Program-made: the position numbers and the translations under genes
In this document: positions 1 to 7,881 of the stretch, in pieces
Layout: every line of letters begins with the position of its first letter
How positions within the stretch are numbered: the stretch's first letter is position 1
Source: Pseudoflavonifractor sp964504285
GTDB taxonomy: Bacteria; Bacillota; Clostridia; Oscillospirales; Oscillospiraceae
Reading direction: 5' to 3'
NCBI GenBank assembly: GCA_964504285.1
Contig: CAZDDZ010000081.1
Coordinates: 1 to 12,217, forward strand
DNA length: 12,217 nucleotides
The notes under the pieces: generated by a model
What the model was told of the DNA's origin: nothing
What the model saw: the letters and a program-made list of their open reading frames with translations, nothing else
The model's database searches: none

Positions 1-3000
1 CGGGGTTGAAGCGGAACATGTTCCAGTAGCCGCACTCCACGGCCTTCTTCATCTCGCTCTGGCAGTTGGTCATGCCGCCCTTGATGGAGTGCATCTCGCA
101 GGGGGCGTAGCCGATAACCAGGGAGGGGCCGTGATAGGCCTCAGCCTCGCGGATGGCGTTAAGAGTCTGCTGGGCGTTGGCGCCCATGGCCACCTGGGCC
201 ACGTAGACGTAACCATACTGCATGACGATCTCGGAAAGGCTCTTCTTGCCAATGGCCTTACCGGCAGCGGCAAACTGGGCAACCTGGCCCAGGTTAGAAG
301 CCTTGGAGGCCTGACCGCCGGTGTTGGAGTACACCTCGGTATCAAACACGAAGATATTCACGTCCTCGCCGGAGGCCAGAACATGATCCAGACCGCCGTA
401 GCCGATGTCGTAGGCCCAGCCGTCGCCGCCGAAGATCCACACGGACTTCTTGTTCAGGTATTCCTTCTGAGCAAGAACCTCCTTGGCGGTGGGGCAGCCC
501 GCGGAAGCGGCCTTCTCCAGCTCCTTGACGAGAGCGTCGGTGGCGGGGGTGTTGGCGTTGCCGTCATTGGCAGTGGCGAAATAGGTCTCGGCGGCGGCCT
601 TAAACTCGGCGGAGGCGCGCTCGTCGGTGGTCATGGCGCGAACCTTGTCCATCAGGCGCTCGCGGATGGCCTTCTGACCCAGGTGCATACCCAGACCGTG
701 CTCGGCGTTATCCTCAAAGAGGGAGTTGGCCCAAGCGGGACCCTTGCCGCACTTGTCCACGGTGTAGGGAGAGGTAGCAGCGGGGCCGCCCCAGATGGAG
801 GAACAGCCGGTGGCGTTGGAGACGTACATACGGTCGCCGCAAACCTGGGTGATCAGGCGGGCATAAGCGGTCTCGGCACAGCCGGCGCAGGAGCCGGAGA
901 ACTCCAGGTAGGGAGTCTTGAACTGGCTGCCCTTGACGGTCTTGAGGTCGGCCACGTCGTCCTTGACGGTGACATTGCTAACCATGTGGTTAAAGACGGT
1001 CTGCTCGGCAGCCTGGCTCTCCTGGGGCACCATTTCGAGTGCCTTAACGGGGCAGGTCTTCACGCAGACGCCGCAGCCCATGCAGTCCAGGGGGCTGACG
1101 GAAATGGCGAACTGATACTTGTCCTTGCCGGCGCCGGCCTTGAAGGGAGCGGTCTTGGTGCCCGTGGGGATGCTCTTCATCTCGGCGTCGTCCAGCGCGT
1201 AGGAGCGGATGGTGGCGTGGGGGCAGACATAGGAGCACTGGTTACACTGAATGCACTTTTCTGCGTTCCACTCGGGTACGGTCACGGCAACACCGCGCTT
1301 CTCGTAAGCGGAAGCGCCCTGCTCGAAGGTACCGTCGGCATGAGGCACGAAGGCGGAAACAGGCAGGCTGTCGCCCTGCATCTTGGCAACGGGCTCCAGA
1401 ATGTTCTTGACCATCTTTACGGTGGCGTCGCGGCCAGCCAGCTTGGAGGTATCGGCCTCATCCTGAGCGTCGGCCCAGGTGGCGGGTACGTCAAACTTCT
1501 TGAAAGCGGTGGCGCCGGCGTCAATAGCCTTGTGGTTCATGTCAACCACATCCTGGCCCTTCTTCATGTAGGAGGCGGTGGCGGCGTCCTTCATGAACTT
1601 AATGGCCTGATCGCTGGGCATGACCTTAGCCAGAGCGAAGAAGGCGGACTGGAGAATGGTGTTGTTGCGCTTGCCCATGCCGATCTCGATGGCCAGGTCA
1701 ATGGCGTTGATGGTGTAAACCTGGACGTTGTTCTTGGCAATGTAGCGCTTGGCCACGGCGGGCATGTGGTGATCGAGCTCCTCGGCGGTCCACTGGCAGT
1801 TAATCAGGAAAATACCGCCGGGCTTCACGTCGCGGACCATGGGATAGCCCTTAATAATATAGGAGGGGTTGTGGCAGGCCACAAAGTCAGCCTTGTTGAT
1901 ATAGTAGGGGCTGCGGATTGCCTTGTCGCCGAAGCGCAGGTGGCTGATGGTCACGCCGCCAGTCTTCTTGGAGTCATACTGGAAGTAGGCCTGCACGAAC
2001 TTATCGGTGTGGTCACCGATGATCTTAATGGAGTTCTTGTTGGCGCCCACGGTGCCGTCGCCGCCCAGACCCCAGAACTTGCACTCGATGGTGCCGGCTG
2101 CTGCGGTGTTGGGGGCGGGCTGCTCCTCCAGGGAGGTGCCGGTGACATCGTCCACGATGCCCACGGTGAACTGGCGCTTGGGAGCATCCTTCTTGAGCTC
2201 CTCATACACGGCAAACACGCTGGAGGGGGGGGTGTCCTTAGAGCCCAGACCGTAGCGGCCGCCCACGATGGTGGCCTGACGACCGGCGTTGGCGTACGCG
2301 GTGACTACGTCCAGATACAGGGGGTCGCCCTGGCTGCCGGGCTCCTTGGTGCGGTCGAGGACGGCAACCTTGGTGGCGGTGGCAGGAATGGCGGCCAGCA
2401 TCTTCTCGGGGCAGAAGGGGCGGTACAGGCGAACCTTCAAAAGGCCGACCTTCTCGCCGTTTGCGTTCATGTAGTCGATGACTTCCTCGGCCACGTCGCA
2501 GATGGAGCCCATGGCGATGATGACACGGTCGGCATCGGGAGCGCCGTAGTAGTTAAAGAGCTGATAGTCGGTGCCCAGCTTGGCATTGACCTTGCCCATG
2601 TACTCCTCGACCATCTCAGGCACTGCTTCATAGAACTTGTTGCAAGCCTCGCGGTGCTGGAAGAAGATGTCGCCGTTCTCGTGGGAGCCGCGCATAACGG
2701 GATGCTCGGGGTTGAGGGCGCGGGCGCGGAACTCCTCCACGGCCTTCATGTCCACCATGTCCTTAAGGTCCTCGTAATCCCAGATGGCGATCTTCTGAAT
2801 CTCGTGGGAGGTACGGAAGCCGTCGAAGAAGTTGATGAAGGGAACGCGGCTCTTAATGGAGGCCAGGTGAGCAACAGCGCCCAGGTCCATAACTTCCTGG
2901 GTATTGGTCTCGGCCAGCATGGCGAAGCCGGTCTGACGGCAGGCCATAACGTCGGAGTGGTCACCGAAGATGTTCAGCGCCTGGGTCGCCACAGTACGGG

Positions 3001-3337
3001 CGGAGACGTGGAACACGCAGGGGAGCAGCTCGCCGGCGATCTTGTACATGTTGGGGATCATGAGCAGCAGGCCCTGGGATGCGGTGTAGGTGGTGGTCAG
3101 CGCACCGGCAGCCAGAGAGCCGTGCACGGTACCGGCGGCGCCGGCCTCGGACTGCATCTCAATGACCTTAACGGTGTCACCAAAAATATTCTTGCGGCCT
3201 GCGGCGGCCCACTGGTCGACAGAGTCCGCCATGGGGCTGGACGGAGTGATGGGGTAAATACCCGCCACCTCGGTAAACGCGTAGGATACGTGCGCAGCCG
3301 CGGTGTTACCGTCCATGGTCTTTAATTTTCTTGCCAT
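1..3337 (-). CDS. nifJ: pyruvate:ferredoxin (flavodoxin) oxidoreductase, C-terminus beyond the window
   Basis: Cytoplasmic PFOR oxidatively decarboxylates pyruvate with CoA to acetyl-CoA, CO2 and reduced ferredoxin, a central step of anaerobic fermentation. The frame is open from ATG 3337 to the left edge (1112 codons; the family is about 1170-1200 aa, so roughly 60 residues are missing). A strong AAGGAGGAA site at 3347-3355 fixes the start. Visible landmarks: YPITPSSPMA (28-37) with T31, E64 and R114, which match the thiamine-diphosphate/pyruvate residues known in the Desulfovibrio africanus enzyme; two 4Fe-4S ligand sets C695/C698/C701/C705 and C752/C755/C758/C762; a third-cluster set C817, C820, C845 and C1080; the thiamine-diphosphate motif GGDGWAYD around D972; and N1005 in YSNTGG. 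All key residues are present, so it looks active. It is single-chain, with all domains fused, and is transcribed divergently from the comM cluster. The gene symbol nifJ is the family name and does not imply nitrogen fixation. Confidence 0.97.
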   Translation of the reverse strand, partial: MARKLKTMDGNTAAAHVSYAFTEVAGIYPITPSSPMADSVDQWAAAGRKNIFGDTVKVIEMQSEAGAAGTVHGSLAAGALTTTYTASQGLLLMIPNMYKIAGELLPCVFHVSARTVATQALNIFGDHSDVMACRQTGFAMLAETNTQEVMDLGAVAHLASIKSRVPFINFFDGFRTSHEIQKIAIWDYEDLKDMVDMKAVEEFRARALNPEHPVMRGSHENGDIFFQHREACNKFYEAVPEMVEEYMGKVNAKLGTDYQLFNYYGAPDADRVIIAMGSICDVAEEVIDYMNANGEKVGLLKVRLYRPFCPEKMLAAIPATATKVAVLDRTKEPGSQGDPLYLDVVTAYANAGRQATIVGGRYGLGSKDTPPSSVFAVYEELKKDAPKRQFTVGIVDDVTGTSLEEQPAPNTAAAGTIECKFWGLGGDGTVGANKNSIKIIGDHTDKFVQAYFQYDSKKTGGVTISHLRFGDKAIRSPYYINKADFVACHNPSYIIKGYPMVRDVKPGGIFLINCQWTAEELDHHMPAVAKRYIAKNNVQVYTINAIDLAIEIGMGKRNNTILQSAFFALAKVMPSDQAIKFMKDAATASYMKKGQDVVDMNHKAIDAGATAFKKFDVPATWADAQDEADTSKLAGRDATVKMVKNILEPVAKMQGDSLPVSAFVPHADGTFEQGASAYEKRGVAVTVPEWNAEKCIQCNQCSYVCPHATIRSYALDDAEMKSIPTGTKTAPFKAGAGKDKYQFAISVSPLDCMGCGVCVKTCPVKALEMVPQESQAAEQTVFNHMVSNVTVKDDVADLKTVKGSQFKTPYLEFSGSCAGCAETAYARLITQVCGDRMYVSNATGCSSIWGGPAATSPYTVDKCGKGPAWANSLFEDNAEHGLGMHLGQKAIRERLMDKVRAMTTDERASAEFKAAAETYFATANDGNANTPATDALVKELEKAASAGCPTAKEVLAQKEYLNKKSVWIFGGDGWAYDIGYGGLDHVLASGEDVNIFVFDTEVYSNTGGQASKASNLGQVAQFAAAGKAIGKKSLSEIVMQYGYVYVAQVAMGANAQQTLNAIREAEAYHGPSLVIGYAPCEMHSIKGGMTNCQSEMKKAVECGYWNMFRFNP

Positions 3338-3370
3338 GATAAACGATTCCTCCTTATTTGTGTGCGTGCA

Positions 3371-3418
3371 ACCGCTGATGGAGTACGACGGAAACTCCCG
3401 TCGGTCTCCATCAACGGT
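3371..3418 (-). promoter_or_regulatory. stem-loop in the PFOR mRNA leader
   Basis: An inverted repeat sits between the predicted PFOR start site and its ribosome binding site. The inner arms 3377-3391 and 3398-3412 match at 13 of 15 positions around a 6-nt loop. Pairing continues outward (3371-3376 with 3413-3418) with one more mismatch. There is no following T-run in the direction of PFOR transcription, so this looks like a leader structure that affects stability or regulation rather than a terminator. No known riboswitch class was recognised. Confidence 0.5.
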
Positions 3419-3438
3419 CGCCCTAAACGGTTCATGGT

Positions 3439-3467
3439 ATTCTACCACCAAACGCTCTTTTTGTAAA
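3439..3467 (-). promoter_or_regulatory. sigma-70-type promoter of the PFOR gene
   Basis: Read on the minus strand, -35 TTTACA (3467-3462) and -10 TAGAAT (3444-3439) are separated by exactly 17 bp, each with one mismatch to consensus. Transcription would start near 3432, leaving a leader of about 95 nt before the ATG at 3337. Seen in the sequence; not verified by mapping. Confidence 0.6.
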
Positions 3468-3560
3468 TTGAATATTCCACCAAACCGTATTTTTTTCCTA
3501 TACTTTTCCCATAATTACACATTTTTCTACCACACCGTCCGAAATTTGGCAGGTCTTTCA

Positions 3561-3589
3561 TTGAAATGCGCAGGCGGATAGCATATAAT
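3561..3589 (+). promoter_or_regulatory. sigma-70-type promoter of the comM gene
   Basis: -35 TTGAAA (3561-3566), a 17-bp spacer and a perfect -10 TATAAT (3584-3589) lie 32 bp before the TTG start at 3622. Transcription should begin near 3596, giving a leader of about 26 nt that contains the AAAGGGG ribosome binding site. It probably drives comM and thiI, and possibly cinA. Confidence 0.75.
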
Positions 3590-3621
3590 ACTTTTATCAG
3601 AGAAGAAAGGGGCGTTGGGCC

Positions 3622-5139
3622 TTGGTTCAAAAAATACGCTCCTTGGGTCTCCATGGTGTCATGGGCTATGAAGTCACCGCCGAGTGCGATCTCTCTGGCG
3701 GTCTGCCCAATTTCGATATTGTGGGTCTGGGCGATACCGCCGTAAAGGAGGCCCGGGATCGGGTACGGGCCGCCATTAAAAACTGTGGCTTTTCCTTTCC
3801 CGTCTCCCGCATTACGGTAAATCTGGCCCCCGCCGACCGCAAGAAGGGCGGCACAATGTACGACCTGCCTATTCTGGTGGGTATTTTAGCCGCCGGGGGA
3901 CAAATTTCCGTGAAAGACCCCAACGCCGGCTTTGTGGGCGAGCTTTCCCTCTCCGGGGCCCTGCGACCGATAACCGGTATGCTCCCCATGGCTTTAGCCG
4001 CCAAGGCGGCAGGGCAGACCACCCTTTATGTCCCCGCCGACTCGGCTGCCGAAGCCACCTTGGCAAGCGGACTGACCGTCTACCCGGTGGAAACCGTGAC
4101 CCAGCTGGTAAAGCACTTTACCGGCGAAGAAAAAATTACCCCCGCCCAGCCATGGACCCCTGCACACGGCGGCTATCTGGGCCCCGATTTCGCCGAGGTC
4201 AAGGGGCAGGAGGGGGTCAAGCGGGCTCTGGAAATCGCCGCTGCGGGAGGGCATAATCTGGCCATGGTAGGCCCGCCCGGCTCGGGCAAGAGTATGCTGG
4301 CCCGGCGCTTTCCCTCCATCCTGCCCGATCTTACGGAGCGGGAGGCACTGGAAGCCACCGCCATTCACTCAGTCATGGGGCTGACCACCAAGGAGCAGCC
4401 CCTTCTGACCCAGCGCCCCTTTCGTGCGCCCCACCACACCATTTCAGCCATGGGCATGGCGGGGGGCGGAGCCATTCCCCGCCCCGGTGAAATTTCTCTG
4501 GCCCACAACGGCGTTCTCTTTTTGGACGAGCTGCCCGAATTTGGCAAGGAAGTGCTGGAAACCCTGCGCCAGCCTATGGAGGACAGTGTGGTTCAAATTT
4601 CCCGGGTGGCGGGCAGCGCGGTTTTCCCCGCCCGGTTTATGCTGGTATGCGCCATGAACCCCTGTAAATGCGGTTGGTACGGTCATCCCTCGGGTCGTTG
4701 CCGCTGCGGGGGGCAGGAGGTGGAAAAATATCTGGGCAAGCTCTCCGGCCCACTCCTCGACCGCATCGACCTCTATGTGGAGGTACCCTCCCTGGAATAC
4801 GACGAGCTCTCCCAGCGCAGCACGGGGGAGACCTCGGCCCAGATACGTGCGCGGGTCAACGCCGCCCGGGCTCTTCAGACCGCCCGCTTTGGCAAGGAGG
4901 GTCCTGAGTGCAACGCCCACATGGGGCAGGCCGAACTTCAAGCCCACTGCGCGCTGGATGAAAAAAGCCGTGCCATTATGAAGGGCGCATATGAGCGCTT
5001 GGGGCTTACCGCCCGGAGCTACGACCGCATTCTCCGGGTTGCCCGCACCATTGCCGACCTGGACAGCGCCGACCAAATCGCCGCCCACCATCTGGCCGAG
5101 GCCATTCAGTACAGGGCCAGCGAATATTTTAAACGATAG
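3622..5139 (+). CDS. comM: YifB/ComM-family Mg-chelatase-like AAA+ ATPase
   Basis: In this family (505 aa here, full length), ComM is a hexameric helicase that drives branch migration during integration of transformed DNA in Gram-negative bacteria; the role of the Firmicutes homologues is less clear. The N-terminal ChlI/Lon-S5-like domain (about 1-180) has the typical GLPNFDIVGLGDTAVKEARD stretch. The AAA+ core has Walker A GPPGSGKS (217-224) and Walker B GVLFLDEL (297-304). A cysteine group C343, C348, C350, C360, C362 resembles the metal-binding insert of the family, and a C-terminal Mg-chelatase domain follows (about 400-500). The TTG start at 3622 is chosen because MVQKIRS matches the family N-terminus and AAAGGGG lies about 10 nt upstream; the first ATG would cut into the conserved domain. 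Gene order with thiI and cinA suggests housekeeping or DNA-uptake functions. The symbol follows homology only. Confidence 0.93.
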   Translation: MVQKIRSLGLHGVMGYEVTAECDLSGGLPNFDIVGLGDTAVKEARDRVRAAIKNCGFSFPVSRITVNLAPADRKKGGTMYDLPILVGILAAGGQISVKDPNAGFVGELSLSGALRPITGMLPMALAAKAAGQTTLYVPADSAAEATLASGLTVYPVETVTQLVKHFTGEEKITPAQPWTPAHGGYLGPDFAEVKGQEGVKRALEIAAAGGHNLAMVGPPGSGKSMLARRFPSILPDLTEREALEATAIHSVMGLTTKEQPLLTQRPFRAPHHTISAMGMAGGGAIPRPGEISLAHNGVLFLDELPEFGKEVLETLRQPMEDSVVQISRVAGSAVFPARFMLVCAMNPCKCGWYGHPSGRCRCGGQEVEKYLGKLSGPLLDRIDLYVEVPSLEYDELSQRSTGETSAQIRARVNAARALQTARFGKEGPECNAHMGQAELQAHCALDEKSRAIMKGAYERLGLTARSYDRILRVARTIADLDSADQIAAHHLAEAIQYRASEYFKR

Positions 5140-5187
5140 CACATCAATTTATTTTCCCCGTCCGTCTATAAAAAGGAGAAATTACAT

Positions 5188-6363
5188 TTGAACGAAATGA
5201 TTTTACTCAAGCTGGGCGAACTGGTGCTCAAGGGCCTGAACCGCCGCTCTTTCGAGGACAAGCTGGTTGCCAACGCCCACCGGCGGCTGCGCCCTTACGG
5301 CAGCTTTAAGGTCTACACCAAGCAGTCTACCATGTATGTGGAGCCCAAGGACGACAGCTGCGATATAGCCGGGGCTTACGCCGCCATGAAAAAGCTGTTC
5401 GGCGTTGTGGGTTTATCTATGGCGCGGGCCTGCGACAAGGATAAGGATGTCATGCTGGAGACCGCCAAGACCTATCTGCGGGAGCAGCTTCTCGCCGCAA
5501 AATCTTTTAAGGTAGAGGCACGCCGTGCCGACAAATCCTTCCCCATGACTTCCATCCAGCTTGCCCAGTATGTGGGGGGCGAGCTTCACGACGCCTTTCC
5601 CCATTTAACGGTGGACGTGCACCATCCCGAGCTGGTTGTCCAGGTGGAGGTGCGGGATTATGCCGCCTTTGTCCACGCCGGCGCCGAGTCGGGCGCGGGC
5701 GGCCTTCCCGTGGGCATCGGGGGCAAGGCGGTGAGCCTGCTCTCCGGCGGAATTGATTCCCCCGTGGCCTCGTGGATGATGGCAAAACGGGGGCTGGAGC
5801 TGGAAATGGTCCATTTTTTCTCCTACCCCTACACCTCGGAGGAAGCCAAGCAAAAGGTGCTGGATTTGGCCAAAATTTTGACCGGCTGGACAGGTCGGCT
5901 GACGGTGCACGTTGTCCCCTTCACCAAAATTCAGGAGGAGCTGCGCCGCTCCTGCCCGGAGGAACTGTTTACCCTGCTCATGCGCCGCTTTATGATGCGC
6001 ATTGCCTGCCGGGTGGCCTACCGCACGGGGTGCGGAGCCATCGTCACCGGCGAGTGCCTGGGTCAGGTGGCCAGCCAGACCATGGCGGCCATGGCAGCCA
6101 CCACCGCCGTGTGCGACCTGCCCATTCTTCGCCCTGTGGTGGGCATGGACAAGGAGGAAATTGTCACCATCGCCCGGAAAATTGATACCTTTGAAACCTC
6201 CATTCTCCCCTATGAGGACTGCTGTACTGTCTTTACCCCCCGCCACCCCCGCCTGCGGCCCCTCCCGGGGGAGCTGGAAGCAGCCGAGGCTCTGCTGGAT
6301 ATTCAAGCCCTGGTAGACGACGCGGTAGAGGGAATTGAGCGCATTCGCATCAGCGCCGGTTAA
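5188..6363 (+). CDS. thiI: tRNA 4-thiouridine synthetase ThiI (no rhodanese domain)
   Basis: ThiI adenylates U8 of tRNA and transfers sulfur to give 4-thiouridine, a near-UV sensor; in some bacteria it also supplies sulfur for the thiamine thiazole. The 391 aa contain an N-terminal ferredoxin-like/THUMP region (about 1-165) beginning LLKLGELVLKGLNRR, then the PP-loop ATP pyrophosphatase motif SGGIDSP (186-192). The motif EDCCTVF (343-349) carries the conserved cysteine region of the family. The C-terminal rhodanese domain of the longer E. coli protein (about 480 aa) is absent, as in most Firmicutes, so sulfur is probably delivered directly by an IscS/NifS-type desulfurase not seen here. The TTG start at 5188 is preferred over ATG 5197 because AAGGAGA (5173-5179) is about 8 nt from the TTG. 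The gap to comM is 48 bp, with no terminator seen, so co-transcription is likely. Confidence 0.95.
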   Translation: MNEMILLKLGELVLKGLNRRSFEDKLVANAHRRLRPYGSFKVYTKQSTMYVEPKDDSCDIAGAYAAMKKLFGVVGLSMARACDKDKDVMLETAKTYLREQLLAAKSFKVEARRADKSFPMTSIQLAQYVGGELHDAFPHLTVDVHHPELVVQVEVRDYAAFVHAGAESGAGGLPVGIGGKAVSLLSGGIDSPVASWMMAKRGLELEMVHFFSYPYTSEEAKQKVLDLAKILTGWTGRLTVHVVPFTKIQEELRRSCPEELFTLLMRRFMMRIACRVAYRTGCGAIVTGECLGQVASQTMAAMAATTAVCDLPILRPVVGMDKEEIVTIARKIDTFETSILPYEDCCTVFTPRHPRLRPLPGELEAAEALLDIQALVDDAVEGIERIRISAG

Positions 6364-6478
6364 AGGAAAAAAGAAAAGTGAAAAAAGAAAAAATTATTTG
6401 CGCACTTACACCGTTTTTTCTTCCGTAGCCTCCCTTTTTTCTTTCTTCTTTTTTATTTTCTTTTAAGGAAGTGTATTT
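6364..6478. other. purine/pyrimidine-tract intergenic hairpin between thiI and cinA
   Basis: This 115-bp gap holds an almost pure purine tract (about 6362-6393, one T) and an almost pure pyrimidine tract (about 6431-6464, one A). Read antiparallel they pair over about 31 positions with four mismatches and a few G-T wobbles. The loop is about 40 nt. The stem begins within the thiI stop codon and ends next to the AAGGAAG ribosome binding site of cinA (6465-6471). It could weaken thiI-to-cinA read-through or control access to the cinA site. No clear separate cinA promoter was seen. Confidence 0.45.
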
Positions 6479-7738
6479 ATGTCCCATACCGCGGAACTTA
6501 TTTCTGTCGGCACAGAGCTGCTTTTGGGCAACATCTGCAACACGGACGCTCAAATGCTTTCCAAGGGCCTCAGCGCTCTTGGTATTAATGTCTATTACCA
6601 CACCGTTGTGGGGGATAATCCCCAGCGGCTGGCCGACGCGGTGAATCTGGCCAAAACCCGGGCCGACATTATTATCACCACCGGCGGCCTGGGCCCCACC
6701 TGCGACGACCTGACCAAAAACGTGCTGTGCGACTGCTTTGGCAAGCGGCTGTCCTACGACAAGGACTCGGCCCAGCGCATTAGGGATTATTTCGGCCGTC
6801 TCCACCGGGACAGGGAAATGACTGAAAACAACCTTCAGCAGGCGTGGCTGCCCGAGGGCTGCACCATTCTCCAAAACGACTGGGGCACCGCCCCCGGCTG
6901 TGCCTTTGAGGCGGACGGCGTACACGTTATTATGCTTCCCGGCCCCCCCTCAGAGTGCGAGCCCATGTTCCGCTACCGGGCGGTGCCATACCTGGAAAAC
7001 CTTTCGGACGGGGTCATCATGTCCCGCACCCTTCGCATTTTCGGCATGGGGGAATCCTCGGTGGAGGACAAGCTGCGGGAGAAAATGAATGCCATGCACA
7101 ATCCCACCCTGGCTCCCTACGCCAAAACCGGCGAGGTGGAGCTGCGCATTACCGCCAAGGCCATTACCGAGGGTGCCGCTATGGCGCTGATTGTTCCGGT
7201 GGAAAAGGAGCTTTGCCAAATGTTTGGCCCTCTGGTTTACGGTGCCGACGTGGCAAGTCTGGAGGAGGTAGTGCTGGCGCAGCTAAAGCTGCGCCGCATG
7301 AGCCTTGGCACAGCCGAAAGCTGCACCGGCGGTCTTGCCGCCAAGCGGATTACCGACCTGCCCGGTGCGTCTGTCTCCTTCAAGGGTGCGATTGTAAGCT
7401 ATAACAATGAGGTCAAGGAGACTGTTTTAGGCGTGTCCGCCGACCTGCTGCGGGAAAATGGGGCGGTCAGCGGCGAAGTTGCCGTCGCCATGGCCGAAGG
7501 CGCACGCAAGGCGCTGCGGTGCGACCTGGCGCTCTCCTTTACCGGAGTGGCAGGCCCCGGCCCCGACGAGCGCGGCAACCCTGAGGGGCTTGTCTATGTA
7601 GCGCTTGCCACCCCGGAGGGCACCCGCCTGCGCAAGCTTCACCTGGCCACCGGCCGGGGACGCATCCGCACCACCGCCGTCAGTCACGGCTTTGACATGG
7701 CCCGCCGGTGGCTTTCCGGCCTCCCTGACGGGGAGTAA
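6479..7738 (+). CDS. cinA: CinA family protein (ADP-ribose pyrophosphatase-like / NMN deamidase)
   Basis: Characterised CinA proteins combine an N-terminal MoCF-like domain, reported to act as an ADP-ribose pyrophosphatase, with a C-terminal nicotinamide mononucleotide deamidase (PncC) domain; together they recycle pyridine nucleotides. In some Gram-positives cinA is competence-induced. The 419 aa match the usual full length. The N-terminal domain shows VGTELLLGN (10-18), TTGGLGPTCDD (67-77) and MLPGPPSE. The C-terminal domain shows GTAESCTGG (277-285) and SFTGVAGPGP (353-362), the conserved PncC signatures. ATG 6479 follows AAGGAAG (6465-6471) with 7 nt spacing. It is the third gene in the comM-thiI-cinA run, and its stop codon touches the long palindrome that follows. 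recA, a common neighbour of cinA in Firmicutes, is not in the window. Confidence 0.95.
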   Translation: MSHTAELISVGTELLLGNICNTDAQMLSKGLSALGINVYYHTVVGDNPQRLADAVNLAKTRADIIITTGGLGPTCDDLTKNVLCDCFGKRLSYDKDSAQRIRDYFGRLHRDREMTENNLQQAWLPEGCTILQNDWGTAPGCAFEADGVHVIMLPGPPSECEPMFRYRAVPYLENLSDGVIMSRTLRIFGMGESSVEDKLREKMNAMHNPTLAPYAKTGEVELRITAKAITEGAAMALIVPVEKELCQMFGPLVYGADVASLEEVVLAQLKLRRMSLGTAESCTGGLAAKRITDLPGASVSFKGAIVSYNNEVKETVLGVSADLLRENGAVSGEVAVAMAEGARKALRCDLALSFTGVAGPGPDERGNPEGLVYVALATPEGTRLRKLHLATGRGRIRTTAVSHGFDMARRWLSGLPDGE

Positions 7739-7815
7739 TCATAAATTTAAACAAACATGCATTGCCCACCGCTGAGATATGCGGCGGGCAATGCATGTTT
7801 GTTTAAATTTGTGAT
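7738..7815 (+). terminator. long, almost perfect palindrome after cinA, likely terminator
   Basis: Arms 7739-7772 and 7781-7814 (34 nt each) pair with only one A/C mismatch and one T/G wobble around the 8-nt loop TGAGATAT. A7738 and T7815 add a further pair. The GC-rich core lies next to the loop and the outer right arm is T-rich (GTTTGTTTAAATTT), as in an intrinsic terminator. It probably ends the comM-thiI-cinA transcript and insulates the merR promoter, whose -35 starts 17 bp further on. It is much longer than an ordinary terminator. Confidence 0.7.
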
Positions 7816-7831
7816 AAAAATAACATTTTTC

Positions 7832-7862
7832 TTGACTTTACCCCTAGGGTATAGTCTAGATT
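7832..7862 (+). promoter_or_regulatory. MerR-type promoter and operator before the regulator gene
   Basis: -35 TTGACT (7832-7837) and -10 TAGATT (7857-7862) are separated by 19 bp, the overlong spacer typical of promoters activated by MerR-family proteins through DNA distortion. Inside it lies a dyad with arms GACTTTACC (7834-7842) and GGTATAGTC (7848-7856), 8 of 9 complementary, around a 5-bp centre. The start site would be near 7869, only about 12 nt before the ATG. It is expected to drive the regulator and the following reductase gene, with autoregulation by the encoded MerR protein. Confidence 0.75.
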
Positions 7863-7881
7863 AAAAAAAAGGGGTGCAGAT

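Noticed and set aside
89..3325. Very long plus-strand open frame of 1078 codons
   Set aside because: It is codon-aligned antisense to the PFOR gene and stays open because that gene lacks TTA, CTA and TCA triplets in the opposite frame, as expected for strongly biased GC-rich codons. Its glycine/histidine/valine-rich product resembles no protein, whereas the minus strand encodes every PFOR motif.
3303..3654. Short open frames on both strands in the PFOR/comM intergenic region (92 and 70 codons)
   Set aside because: They overlap the PFOR start, two promoters and the leader hairpin, have no ribosome binding site that fits, and have no recognisable protein features.
5140..5187. Possible TPP riboswitch before thiI
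   Set aside because: The 48-bp gap is too short, and no thi-box core sequence is visible; thiI is most simply read as part of the comM transcript.
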